A DNA stretch of 64,000 nucleotides from Dysgonamonadaceae bacterium (GTDB lineage: Bacteria > Bacteroidota > Bacteroidia > Bacteroidales > Dysgonomonadaceae), in contig JAIRUA010000019.1 in assembly GCA_031254645.1 (NCBI GenBank), forward strand, positions 1-64,000, in the 5' to 3' direction. The notes beneath the pieces are model-generated. The model was given only the letters and a program-made list of their open reading frames with translations, was not told the origin of the DNA and did no database searches. Made by a program: the position numbers and the translations under genes. Of this stretch, positions 37,350-46,127 are shown piece after piece; position 1 is the first letter of the stretch; each line of letters starts with the position of its first letter.

Positions 37350-37838
37350 ATCGGGAAAATCATCAACATCAATATTTTTCAAACATTTCAACACATCATC
37401 CATCGTAAAACCTTTGCCGAGTGCAAAACGAATGAGTTTTGTGTTGATTTCGTATTCCGACTTTCCTGCTATCGATTTTCGTTTTTTCGCTAATAAATCG
37501 GGAAGCGATTCGACGAGCGATGTATCGGAAAATTCCGAAAACGCATTTTCGATAATTTCTTTTGGAACAAATTTGCATCGCAATGCTTCTTTGATTTTTC
37601 GTTCGCCCCATTTATTGAAACGAAGTTTGTCATTGATGAAAATTCGGGTGAAACGCGATTCATCGATGTATTTTTCTGCCGTCAGCTTGTTGATGATTTT
37701 CTCAATTTCGTTTTCGGGAAGCCCCATATTTTTCAACTTGCGCTTGATGTCGTAAACGCAACATTCTTTTTGCGCACAAATATGAGCTACACGAAAAAGT
37801 GCTTGTTCGGACGAAATAATTCTTTTCGAGTTTTCCAT
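37344..37838 (-). CDS. recX: Regulatory protein RecX
   Basis: A 164-residue protein with the three-helix repeats of RecX, which binds RecA filaments and limits their activity. Typical phrases are CCVYDIKRKLKNMGLPENEIEKIINKL (in parts), EKYIDESRFTRIFINDKLRFNKWGERKIKEALR, and the C-terminal KLIRFALGKGFTMDDVLKCL. Its ATG overlaps the prmC stop by one base (TAATG on the minus strand), so translation is coupled to prmC. The stop codon lies inside the right arm of the GTAGAGACG palindrome. Confidence 0.93.
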   Translation of the reverse strand: MENSKRIISSEQALFRVAHICAQKECCVYDIKRKLKNMGLPENEIEKIINKLTAEKYIDESRFTRIFINDKLRFNKWGERKIKEALRCKFVPKEIIENAFSEFSDTSLVESLPDLLAKKRKSIAGKSEYEINTKLIRFALGKGFTMDDVLKCLKNIDVDDFPDL

Positions 37839-38680
37839 TATAACAAAGGTTTTTTCGCGCGAATCATTCGCTCATTTCCCGAAATATCTTTTCGCAATTC
37901 AATATCTGCAAAGCCTTTTTGTTGCAACATTTCTGCAATCGCACCGCCTTTTTCCCGATTGATTTCGAAGTAGAGTTTTCCATTCAAAGTCAAACAATTC
38001 ATTGCAATGTCGGCAATTCGTTCATAAAATAGCAACGGATTATTGTCAGGAACAAAAAGGGCGATATGCGGCTCAAAATCAAGCACATTTTCTTCCATTG
38101 TATCCTTTTCGTTTTCTAAAACGTAGGGTGGATTGCTGACAATAATATCAAAAACAACATCTGACGAAAAAGGCGCGAAAACATCTTGTTTCGATAAATG
38201 CACATTTACATTGTTTCGCTTTGCATTTCCGGCAGCCACTTCTAACGCATTTTCCGAAATATCCCACGCGGAAACGTTGGCATCGGGTAGTTTTTTCGCT
38301 AAAGCGACAGAAATACAGCCGCTTCCGGTACCGATATCCAAAATCGACAAACGATTTTCGTCGTTTTCCGACAAAATCCACTCTACCAATTCTTCCGTTT
38401 CAGGACGCGGGATGAGCACATCGGGCGTAACGCTCAACGTGAGTCCGTAAAACTCCGTTGTACCTAATATATATTGCATCGGTTCGTTTTTTTTTAACCG
38501 GACGACAATATCTTTGATTTTTTGATCGTTCGTATCGGATAAATCGTTAATTTTGCCACTTGCAATATCGGCAAACGAAATATCCATATCAGATAAAATC
38601 AAACGCGTGAGACAGGATATTTCCGACTTTGAGAAAATATCGTTGAGTTTGTTTTGAATGTATTGTGTAGGATTTTTCAT
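37838..38680 (-). CDS. prmC: Release factor glutamine methyltransferase
   Basis: A 280-residue SAM-dependent enzyme that methylates the GGQ glutamine of RF1 and RF2. The SAM motif ILDIGTGSG is at 113-121 and the catalytic NPPY at 183-186 within IVSNPPYVLENE. An N-terminal helical domain (1-75) and LIPRPETEELVEW (89-101) complete the pattern. An earlier in-frame ATG at 38704 lies upstream of the -7 promoter match (38685-38692), so the start at 38680 is preferred. The divergent ribD start is only 17 bp away. Confidence 0.95.
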   Translation of the reverse strand: MKNPTQYIQNKLNDIFSKSEISCLTRLILSDMDISFADIASGKINDLSDTNDQKIKDIVVRLKKNEPMQYILGTTEFYGLTLSVTPDVLIPRPETEELVEWILSENDENRLSILDIGTGSGCISVALAKKLPDANVSAWDISENALEVAAGNAKRNNVNVHLSKQDVFAPFSSDVVFDIIVSNPPYVLENEKDTMEENVLDFEPHIALFVPDNNPLLFYERIADIAMNCLTLNGKLYFEINREKGGAIAEMLQQKGFADIELRKDISGNERMIRAKKPLL

Positions 38681-38684
38681 TTTA

Positions 38685-38692
38685 CAAAGGTA
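38685..38692 (-). promoter_or_regulatory. -7 promoter element of prmC
   Basis: The minus strand reads TACCTTTG. It ends 4 bp before the chosen start codon, so the transcript would have almost no leader. The element lies in the 17-bp gap between prmC and ribD. Confidence 0.45.
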
Positions 38693-38697
38693 ATAAA

Positions 38698-39768
38698 ATG
38701 TCATTAGATAATATCTACATACGCCGTTGTTTTCAACTCGCTCGCAAAGGTGAAGGTTTCACCCGCCCCAATCCAATGGTGGGTGCAGTTGTCGTATACA
38801 ACGATAAAATTATCGGCGAAGGTTATCATCGAAAATTCGGCGAGGTACATGCAGAAGTGAATGCGATAAATGCAGTAAAAAATTCGTCATTATTACCGAA
38901 ATCAACATTATATGTATCATTAGAGCCCTGTTCACATTACGGAAAAACACCACCGTGCGCCGAGTTGATTGTTTCAAAAAAAATTCCTCGCGTAGTGATT
39001 GCCGTATCCGACCCCAACCCGAAAGTGTCGAGCAAAGGTATTCAAATGCTTCGCGATAATGGTGTCGAAGTTACTGTTGGCATACTCGAAAACGAAGCAC
39101 ACGAACTCAACAAAGCGTTTTTCACAAACCAAATTCATCGTCGTCCGTACATTATATTAAAATGGGCGCAAAGCAGCGACGGATTTATCGACATCGAACG
39201 TACATCGCGCGAAGAAAAACCGCCTACGCGCATTTCCAACGACTTAACATCTGTTCTCGCACACAAACTTCGTACCGAAATACAAGCGATAATGGTAGGT
39301 ACAAGAACAGCATTTTTAGATAATCCGCAATTGACTGCCAGAAAATGGTTTGGCGAAAATCCCACGCGTATTGTTATTGACAGAGAAAACAAACTACCGG
39401 CTGATTTGGCTATATTTGATGGCATTGCACCAACAATCGTTTTTACTGATATTTTCACTAACAATTTAATTAAAAAAGAATCCATTACGTATATCCCAAT
39501 TGATTTTTCGCAAAACGTCGAAGAACAAATTATTCATCAGTTATATGAGCGAAAAATATGTTCACTTTTGGTGGAAGGCGGCACAAAAACAATTTCGTCA
39601 TTCATCGAAAAAAATCTGTGGGACGAAGCTTTCGTGGAAATTTCCGACACACCACTTCACAACGGCATAAAAGTGCCTGAAATTCAAGGAAAAACCATAA
39701 AAACAAACATTTTTTTCAACTCAATTCAAATTCGTTTAGAGAGCAAAACAACTCGAAAATTTACTTAA
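38698..39768 (+). CDS. ribD: Bifunctional riboflavin deaminase/reductase RibD
   Basis: A 356-residue enzyme for two steps of riboflavin synthesis: deamination of the pyrimidinone amine, then reduction of the ribosyl side chain. The deaminase domain (1-145) has the zinc site HAEVN at 51-55, EPCSHYGKTPPC at 76-87 and RPNPMVGAVVV near 23-33. The reductase domain (about 148-350) starts RPYIILKWAQSSDGFI and includes NDLTSVLAHKLRTEIQAIMVG in parts. Both halves look complete. The start codon lies 17 bp from the divergent prmC start, so its promoter must lie inside prmC. Confidence 0.95.
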   Translation: MSLDNIYIRRCFQLARKGEGFTRPNPMVGAVVVYNDKIIGEGYHRKFGEVHAEVNAINAVKNSSLLPKSTLYVSLEPCSHYGKTPPCAELIVSKKIPRVVIAVSDPNPKVSSKGIQMLRDNGVEVTVGILENEAHELNKAFFTNQIHRRPYIILKWAQSSDGFIDIERTSREEKPPTRISNDLTSVLAHKLRTEIQAIMVGTRTAFLDNPQLTARKWFGENPTRIVIDRENKLPADLAIFDGIAPTIVFTDIFTNNLIKKESITYIPIDFSQNVEEQIIHQLYERKICSLLVEGGTKTISSFIEKNLWDEAFVEISDTPLHNGIKVPEIQGKTIKTNIFFNSIQIRLESKTTRKFT

Positions 39769-39805
39769 ATATTCATTTTAATATGGTTATCGCAAAAAAT
39801 CTTTC

Positions 39806-39813
39806 TACTTTTG
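39806..39813 (+). promoter_or_regulatory. -7 promoter element of the DUF6242 gene
   Basis: TACTTTTG, a TAnnTTTG match 39 bp before the start codon at 39853. Confidence 0.45.
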
Positions 39814-39852
39814 TGTGTGTTTAAGCATAAGCATCCAATATTATTATAGCAA

Positions 39853-41223
39853 ATGACATCTAAATATATCTTCCAAACGGCATTATCAGTACTAAGCATA
39901 GTGTTATTTATCTCGTGTCTTGGCGGCTCATCGGCTGTAGATATCGAGCCCTCGCGCGATGCGCAAATTTACGCATTTTCAATGGAAGCGCATAGAGATG
40001 CAGATTCAGCCAGATTGCTACCTGCAACAAGATTTACGATTGACCAGGTAAACGGACGAATATTCAACCAAGTGTTTCTGCCATACCAATTTAGTGTAGA
40101 TAGCGTTGTATTGAGCATCGGCGGCAGCCAAGCTTCTTTGAGGGGGTTGAGCGAAGTAAAAATTCATCTCATCAATCCCGACAGTAGCTTCACACTCAAT
40201 CGCAACGACTCTATCTACATCAGTCGATTGGCAAAAATTGAAACAACGGCAGAAGACGGAAAAAACCAAAAAACGTATGACTTTCAGTTGAATATCTATC
40301 AACAAGATCCGTTCATTATTTCTTGGACAAGGCTAAGCAACGCATATCTTCCATCGCCCATTCAAGCGCAAAAAACAATTGAACTAGACAAACGATTCAT
40401 CACCTATTATACGGCAGGCGGTGCAATCAGCGCAACTTATTCTACTGATGGCGTGAATTGGACAAATAGCACACTCACAGGCTTACCCGCCACAACACAA
40501 TTGTCGTTAATTACTTCTTCTAATAATGCAGCCTACGTAATTGATGATGCCAATAATGTTTACAAAACAACCGATGGCTTAAATTGGAGTGCAGTAGCAA
40601 CTTCTCATCCTGTTGTAACAATTTATGGGGTATTACCTTCTTCTACAGGCGGTCGGATTTTGATTGTCGTTAATGATAACGGCACATTGAAGTTTGCTCA
40701 AACAGATGATTTTTCGACAATCACATTGAAAAACGAACTTCCATCGAACATCGTAAACAACATTCCGATGGCAGAATTTTCAGCTACACAAATTGACAGA
40801 TCCACAACAAGCTACTCTGTAAGATACATCGTTCTTGCGGGCGGAGTAACAAGAAACGGCTTATTAAATAGTAATAATATTTGGATTTTGCACGAAAATA
40901 GCGGTGCAATCCAGGCATTGGATGTTCAAACAAGTATGTCGTTGCAAGGAAGCAGTCTGTTTTTCTACGACGACAGACTCTACGCATTGGTTACCACACC
41001 CGACGGTAAAAACACATTGATGTTTTCCAAAAGATACGGGCTCGAATGGACAGAAACGGGCGAAGACCAAACTTTTCCAGACAATTTCACGTATAGAACA
41101 TACGCTTCGGTGATAACCGATACCGGCGATTATATATGGATGTTTGGTGGACGAACACCGGTAGGAGAGTTTTCCGACGCTTGGCGCGGTCGTCTGAATA
41201 GATTAGACGAAGAAGACCGGTAG
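39853..41223 (+). CDS. DUF6242 lipoprotein
   Basis: A 456-residue lipoprotein with lipobox FISC (Cys22). The N-terminal third is a beta domain with VDSVVLSIGGSQASL. The rest is a beta-propeller-like part with repeated kelch- or sialidase-like strands: YSTDGVNWTNSTLTGLP, TTDGLNWSAV, FSKRYGLEWTETGEDQ and the closing IWMFGGRTPVGEFSDAWRG. The family is typical of Bacteroidales and sits beside uppS and bamA, as here. Its function is unknown. The conserved place next to envelope genes suggests an envelope role, nothing more. Confidence 0.8.
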   Translation: MTSKYIFQTALSVLSIVLFISCLGGSSAVDIEPSRDAQIYAFSMEAHRDADSARLLPATRFTIDQVNGRIFNQVFLPYQFSVDSVVLSIGGSQASLRGLSEVKIHLINPDSSFTLNRNDSIYISRLAKIETTAEDGKNQKTYDFQLNIYQQDPFIISWTRLSNAYLPSPIQAQKTIELDKRFITYYTAGGAISATYSTDGVNWTNSTLTGLPATTQLSLITSSNNAAYVIDDANNVYKTTDGLNWSAVATSHPVVTIYGVLPSSTGGRILIVVNDNGTLKFAQTDDFSTITLKNELPSNIVNNIPMAEFSATQIDRSTTSYSVRYIVLAGGVTRNGLLNSNNIWILHENSGAIQALDVQTSMSLQGSSLFFYDDRLYALVTTPDGKNTLMFSKRYGLEWTETGEDQTFPDNFTYRTYASVITDTGDYIWMFGGRTPVGEFSDAWRGRLNRLDEEDR

Positions 41224-41252
41224 TCAAGAAGTTTATTGAAAAAATAAATTAT

Positions 41253-41312
41253 CTACAAAGGGTTTTGGCTTTGCCGATTTTCAATTCTGCAAAATGAAAA
41301 TCCCTTTTGTAG
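41253..41312. terminator. Hairpin enclosing a family F repeat, after DUF6242
   Basis: Arms CTACAAAGGGTTTT (41253-41266) and AAAATCCCTTTTGTAG (41297-41312) flank the family F core at 41264-41292. The hairpin lies between DUF6242 and uppS. Confidence 0.55.
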
Positions 41313-41337
41313 TTTAGAAACGTAATGAAAAAGAAAA

Positions 41338-42081
41338 ATGTCATCGCTTGACAAAATAGATAAATCCCAAAGCCCCCGGCATATCGCCATTATTATGGAC
41401 GGAAACGGACGTTGGGCAAAAGCCAGAGGCTTGCAAAGGGTAGAAGGACATAAAAAAGGCGTAGAAGCTGTGCGAAAAGTGGTAGAAGCCGCGGTAAGCG
41501 CATCAGTTAAATACTTGACTGTATACACATTTTCTACCGAAAATTGGAATCGTCCGGTTGAAGAAGTAAACGCATTAATGGATTTATTGGTGTATGCCAT
41601 AGCCAAAGAAACGCCCGATTTGCTTCGGAATGGAATTAAATTAGAATGTATCGGCGAACGAGAGCGACTGCCGGAGAAAACCCGCAAAACGTTGGAAGAA
41701 TGCATCGAAAAAACGTCGGAATGCAAAAACCTAACATTGGTGGTTGCTATCAGCTATTCATCAAAATGGGAAATGACCGAAGCTGCACGAAAAATAGCGA
41801 ACGATGTGCGCACAGGTACGCTACGTGAACAAGATATAAATGAAGAAATAATCAACAACTATCTCACCACAAGCAATATACCCGATCCCGATTTGATGAT
41901 ACGTACCGGAGGCGAGTACCGCATCAGCAACTTTCTTTTATGGCAAGCGGCATACGCAGAGTTTTATTTTACGGAAACTTTTTGGCCCGATTTCGGCGAA
42001 GAAGAACTATACAAAGCCATTCTCGACTTTCAACAACGCGAAAGACGATATGGCAAAATAAGTGAACAGGTAAATTGTTGA
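41338..42081 (+). CDS. uppS: Isoprenyl transferase (undecaprenyl diphosphate synthase)
   Basis: A 247-residue cis-prenyltransferase that makes the C55 lipid carrier for peptidoglycan and glycan synthesis. IAIIMDGNGRWAKARGLQR is at 17-35 with catalytic Asp21. TVYTFSTENWNRP is the second conserved block. The C-terminal PDPDLMIRTGGEYRISNFLLW appears in parts, with the invariant RTGGE and FLLWQ. The length is normal. It precedes bamA by 125 bp, most of which is a large palindrome. Confidence 0.96.
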   Translation: MSSLDKIDKSQSPRHIAIIMDGNGRWAKARGLQRVEGHKKGVEAVRKVVEAAVSASVKYLTVYTFSTENWNRPVEEVNALMDLLVYAIAKETPDLLRNGIKLECIGERERLPEKTRKTLEECIEKTSECKNLTLVVAISYSSKWEMTEAARKIANDVRTGTLREQDINEEIINNYLTTSNIPDPDLMIRTGGEYRISNFLLWQAAYAEFYFTETFWPDFGEEELYKAILDFQQRERRYGKISEQVNC

Positions 42082-42193
42082 TTTGTTTATCTGCTTATTC
42101 TGTTGATTTGTTTATCGTCTGAACAATCAATAAACAAATAAGCAGATAAACAAATCGGCAAATCAACAAATAAGCAGATAAACAAATCAACAA
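42075..42193. repeat. Large word-reiterated palindrome between uppS and bamA
   Basis: Perfect 25-bp outer arms at 42075-42099 and 42169-42193. Between them the words TTTGTTTATC, CTGCTTATT and their complements repeat several more times, so several alternative stems are possible. The first arm begins inside the uppS coding sequence, and the element ends 13 bp before the bamA start. Confidence 0.9.
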
Positions 42194-42206
42194 CAAAATT
42201 AGCACA

Positions 42207-44864
42207 ATGTTGAAAAAAATATATCATCTACTCATCGCATTCATTGTTTTTTCGCAAACAGTGTCAATGGCGCAAGTGATTGACAGTTTACACACTATCC
42301 CGAGTGAACTTCACATAGATTACTCATCAACGCCCCGAAGGCTTACCATTGCCGACATCGCCGTTACCGGTATAGAAGGAACAATGTACGAAAATCAAGC
42401 ATTTGTACTCGTTGGCTTTTCGGGCTTAGCCGTAGGACAACAAATTATGGTCCCGGGTGAAGAAATTACCAATGCCATTAGACGTTTTTGGCGACAAGGC
42501 TTGTTTTCCAATGTAGGAATCACGCAAAACAAAATTGAAGGCGATAGCATTTGGCTGGAAATCCAATTAACAGATCGTCCGCGTATAGCTGATATTCAAT
42601 TCTCCGGTATGCGCAGAAACGAGCAAGAGGATATCGAGAGACGGGTAAACTTTCAACGCGGCGTTCAAATCACGCCACCACAGATAAGTAGAGCCGAAAA
42701 TATCATCAGAAGCTATTTTGCCGAAAAAGGTTTTGGCGACGCCCAAGTCAATATTGTGCAGCGTCCCGATGGCTCAGGGTTGAATCAAGTGATTTTAGAA
42801 GTAAATGTTGACAAAAGAGAACGATTACGCGTAAACAGTATCACCATTGAAGGAAATGAAACCCTCACAAGCAATCAGATACAAAGGGCGATGAAGAAAA
42901 CCAACCAACGGGGTAGATTAAGAAATCTATTCCGTCCGAAACGATTTGTGGAAGAGCTTTTTGTAGAAGATAGAGCAAGAATTATTGAGAGATACCAATC
43001 AAGAGGATTTAGAGATGCCGAAATTATCAGCTACAGCGTTGAAAGGCACGATGATAGAACTGTAAATATTCATCTTGTAGTGAATGAAGGTCCGATATTC
43101 CATATTCGTTCTATCAATTGGGTGGGGAATACACAATACCCGACCGCACAGTTGCAACGCATTCTCAATATGGTTCCCGGCGACGTATATAACCAAACAA
43201 AACTGTTAGAAAGATTGATTACTGATGAAGACGCTGTAGTAAATCTTTACCAAAACAATGGATTTCTTTTCTCAAATATTGAACCGGTAGAAATCAATAT
43301 CGAAAACGACTCAGTGGATCTCGAACTTCGTGTAATTGAGGGTCCGAAAGCCACCATCAGACGCGTCATTATTCAAGGAAACGACCGTTTGTATGAAGAC
43401 GTAATCCGTCGCGAATTACGAACAAAACCGGGTGCTGTATTCAGTAAAGAAGACCTTATCCGCTCGGTACGCGAAATTGCACAAACAGGACATTTCGACC
43501 CCGAAGCGTTGCAAGGTAGCATCGGTCAAGGTATCAGTCCCAATCCGGAAGACGGAACGGTAGATATTACTTTCCCACTTACATCGAAAGGAAACGACCA
43601 AATTGAGTTTTCGGCAGGCTGGGGTGTAACCGGACTTGTGGGTAAGCTTGGTTTGAAATTAAATAACTTCTCGCTAAACAACCTGTTGAATCCGGATATG
43701 CGCAGAGGTGGAATTATTCCGCAAGGTGAGGGACAAACGCTTTCAATAAGCGCACAAACCAACGGACGCTTTTTCCAATCATATCAATTCTCATTCATCG
43801 AACCTTGGCTAGGCGGAAGAAGACCAAATCATTTGTCTTTCAACCTTTTCTATTCAAGATACACCGGACTAAATTCTGATTACTATTCCCAAAATATGTT
43901 CTTCAACAATCCCTATATGATGGGTGGAATGGGAATGGGCGGTATGGGCGGCGGCGGAATGTGGCAAGATATGTCGCAATATGCTTACGACCCGAACCAA
44001 GTATTTAATATGTTCGGCGCTTCAGTTGGATACGGACGACGCTTGAATTGGCCCGACGACTTTTTTCAACTAATGGGAGAAGTAGGTTGGCAACGATACG
44101 GACTGAAAAACTGGACGTGGAATCAATTCCCATTCCAAACAGGGGTAAGTAACAGTCTAACGTTCGGATTAACACTTTCGCGCAGATCTACCGACAGTCC
44201 GATTTATACCAGGTTAGGCTCGGAGTTTTCGCTTAGTGTAAATGCAACACCACCATTTTCGTTGCTTGACGGTAAAGATTATGCCAATATGGCATTCAAC
44301 GATCCCGCTCGATTTACGTGGAACGAATACCACAAATGGAAATTTAGAGGACGTACATTTACACCACTTACATCACCAATTGGCGGCATTAAACGCACAC
44401 CGGTTGTAGCAACACGCGTAGAATTTGGTATGCTTGGGCATTACAACTTAAATAAACTTTCGCCATTCGAAACATTCGATATGGGTGGCGACGGTATGAG
44501 TGGATTTTCCACCTCGTTTGCAACGGAAAACATTGCATTGCGCGGTTACGAAAACAACTCTATTGCTACACAAGCCCGTGCATATACGCGTCTTGGTTTG
44601 GAGTTGCGCTATCCGTTTATTTTAGAGCCCAACTCTACCATTTATGGCGTAGCATTTTTGGAAGCAGGAAACGCGTGGATGCAAGTACGCGATTTCAATC
44701 CTTTCGACTTGAAACGTTCGGCAGGCGTAGGTGCACGTATCTTTTTACCGATGATTGGATTGATGGGTATCGACTGGGCATATGGTTTCGATACGGTAAT
44801 AGGAACCGGTAGTCGTAGAAGAGGCGGTAATCAATTCCACTTTGTCATCGGACAGGAGTTTTAA
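42207..44864 (+). CDS. bamA: BamA outer-membrane assembly factor
   Basis: An 885-residue Omp85 protein, the core of the machine that inserts beta barrels into the outer membrane. A signal peptide ends near residue 23 (VSMAQ). Five POTRA domains cover about 45-460, with typical ends such as GNETLTSNQI, GNTQYPTAQL and GNDRLYEDVIRRELRTKPG. The 16-strand barrel takes up the rest. VRGYE-like motif IALRGYENNSI lies near 775-785, and the C-terminal strand ends FHFVIGQEF. An unusual Met/Gly-rich insert lies at 571-589. Gene order uppS-bamA-ompH-ompH is standard for Bacteroidales. Confidence 0.96.
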   Translation: MLKKIYHLLIAFIVFSQTVSMAQVIDSLHTIPSELHIDYSSTPRRLTIADIAVTGIEGTMYENQAFVLVGFSGLAVGQQIMVPGEEITNAIRRFWRQGLFSNVGITQNKIEGDSIWLEIQLTDRPRIADIQFSGMRRNEQEDIERRVNFQRGVQITPPQISRAENIIRSYFAEKGFGDAQVNIVQRPDGSGLNQVILEVNVDKRERLRVNSITIEGNETLTSNQIQRAMKKTNQRGRLRNLFRPKRFVEELFVEDRARIIERYQSRGFRDAEIISYSVERHDDRTVNIHLVVNEGPIFHIRSINWVGNTQYPTAQLQRILNMVPGDVYNQTKLLERLITDEDAVVNLYQNNGFLFSNIEPVEINIENDSVDLELRVIEGPKATIRRVIIQGNDRLYEDVIRRELRTKPGAVFSKEDLIRSVREIAQTGHFDPEALQGSIGQGISPNPEDGTVDITFPLTSKGNDQIEFSAGWGVTGLVGKLGLKLNNFSLNNLLNPDMRRGGIIPQGEGQTLSISAQTNGRFFQSYQFSFIEPWLGGRRPNHLSFNLFYSRYTGLNSDYYSQNMFFNNPYMMGGMGMGGMGGGGMWQDMSQYAYDPNQVFNMFGASVGYGRRLNWPDDFFQLMGEVGWQRYGLKNWTWNQFPFQTGVSNSLTFGLTLSRRSTDSPIYTRLGSEFSLSVNATPPFSLLDGKDYANMAFNDPARFTWNEYHKWKFRGRTFTPLTSPIGGIKRTPVVATRVEFGMLGHYNLNKLSPFETFDMGGDGMSGFSTSFATENIALRGYENNSIATQARAYTRLGLELRYPFILEPNSTIYGVAFLEAGNAWMQVRDFNPFDLKRSAGVGARIFLPMIGLMGIDWAYGFDTVIGTGSRRRGGNQFHFVIGQEF

Positions 44865-44866
44865 TT

Positions 44867-44912
44867 GATATTTGCTTCGCTGCGCGATATTGGCAAATAT
44901 CACGAAGTGAAA
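44867..44912. repeat. Family F related hairpin after bamA
   Basis: GATATTTGC at 44867 is answered by GCAAATATC at 44893-44901; GCTTCGC and CGATATTG words match the family F core. It lies directly after the bamA stop. Confidence 0.55.
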
Positions 44913-44969
44913 TTAAACGATTTTCGCATCATATAGTCTGAAATATTATAACTTAAAAAAATAACGATT

Positions 44970-45482
44970 ATGAAGAAGACATTATTTTTTATCGGATTAT
45001 TTCTAACACTTGCGTTAGGGAATGGCTATGCCCAAAGGTATGCCTTGATTGATATGGAGTATATTTTCGGTAGAATACCCGCTATTGAAAATACAAACAG
45101 ACAGTTAGAAACATTGTCGCAGCAATGGCAGGCTGAAATAGACCAAATGGTAGAACGAGTAAGCGCGATGTTTAGAAGCTATCAAGCCGATTTACCAAAC
45201 TTGTCGGCAAGCGAAAAAACAAGACGTGAGAATGAAATTGTAGCCCAAGAAAATGCTATTCAAGAGCTTCGCAACAGATACTTCGGTCCGCAAGGCGAAT
45301 TGATGACACGTCGTGAAGCGGTTATTAGACCCATTCAAGATAACATTTACAATGTTGTGCGCGACATCTCTATTGAACAGGGAATTATGCTGGTTTTAGA
45401 TAGAGCTTCGGCACAAGCAGTCATTTTTGCACAACCATCAATTGATATCAGTGATCAGGTGCTTGCAAGGTTAGGTTTTTAG
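44970..45482 (+). CDS. OmpH/Skp-family periplasmic chaperone 1
   Basis: A 170-residue protein with a signal peptide (residues 1-21, ending NGYAQ). It starts with RYALIDMEYIFGRIPAIEN, the short strand that opens Skp. A long coiled helical pair follows (about 40-130, charged, with AQENAIQELRNRYFGPQGEL), then the closing strands IMLVLDRASAQAVIFAQP. Skp trimers hold unfolded outer-membrane proteins on the way to BamA, and this gene follows bamA by 105 bp. Confidence 0.9.
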   Translation: MKKTLFFIGLFLTLALGNGYAQRYALIDMEYIFGRIPAIENTNRQLETLSQQWQAEIDQMVERVSAMFRSYQADLPNLSASEKTRRENEIVAQENAIQELRNRYFGPQGELMTRREAVIRPIQDNIYNVVRDISIEQGIMLVLDRASAQAVIFAQPSIDISDQVLARLGF

Positions 45483-45494
45483 AAATAAATGGAT

Positions 45495-45502
45495 TACCTT
45501 TG
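45495..45502 (+). promoter_or_regulatory. -7 promoter element before the second skp gene
   Basis: TACCTTTG in the 75-bp gap between the two skp genes, 55 bp before the second start. It suggests the second copy can be expressed separately. Confidence 0.4.
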
Positions 45503-45557
45503 TGCGCCGTTTCTATGATGAAACGAATTACAAATCATAAAATTACAAAATAGAATT

Positions 45558-46073
45558 ATGTTGAAAAAATTATTGATCTTATTTATTGCAATTGCGCCCA
45601 TAGCTGCTGTTGCACAAAATGTAAAGCTTGCCTATATTGATACGCAAGAGATTATTATGGCTATGCCGGAACTTTCAGGCATTGAAGGTCAGATTGCTAC
45701 AAGGCAAGAACAAATGCAAGCAACTATGCAAGCTTTACAAACTGAATACACCAATAAAATGACTGATTTTGAGGCATTGCCCGAAACCACCAGCGAAGCT
45801 ATCAGACAAGATAGAGTAAGAGAAATTGTACAGATTCAAGAAAGACTTCAAACTTTTGTACAAAACAGCGAACAAGAATTGGCACAATTGTGGCAAACTT
45901 TGTTCGAGCCGGTACAAAGAAGGGTTTCTGACGCTATCAAAGCTGTTGCCGACGAAGGTGCTTACACTTTTGTTTTCGATATGGCGCCGATGCAATCTCA
46001 ACCTATTGTATATGTGAGCGATAGTGCGTCAAATATTACGCAGGCAGTTAAAACAAGATTGGGTATTAGATAA
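45558..46073 (+). CDS. OmpH/Skp-family periplasmic chaperone 2
   Basis: A 171-residue paralogue of the preceding gene. The signal peptide ends near residue 20 (AAVAQ). The opening KLAYIDTQEIIMAMPEL, a long helical coiled region (about 35-125, Gln- and Glu-rich) and the end YTFVFDMAPMQSQPIVYVS are all Skp-like. Tandem skp copies after bamA are usual in Bacteroidales. The gene ends 18 bp before a bidirectional hairpin terminator. Confidence 0.9.
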   Translation: MLKKLLILFIAIAPIAAVAQNVKLAYIDTQEIIMAMPELSGIEGQIATRQEQMQATMQALQTEYTNKMTDFEALPETTSEAIRQDRVREIVQIQERLQTFVQNSEQELAQLWQTLFEPVQRRVSDAIKAVADEGAYTFVFDMAPMQSQPIVYVSDSASNITQAVKTRLGIR

Positions 46074-46091
46074 GAAAATTGTTGATACAAT

Positions 46092-46120
46092 AAAAAAGCT
46101 CTCAAAATGAGAGCTTTTTT
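46092..46120. terminator. Bidirectional rho-independent terminator
   Basis: A perfect stem of 13 pairs (AAAAAAGCTCTCA and its complement) with a 3-base loop. It carries T runs in both directions between the convergent skp and HD-domain genes. Confidence 0.92.
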
Positions 46121-46127
46121 ATTGTAT

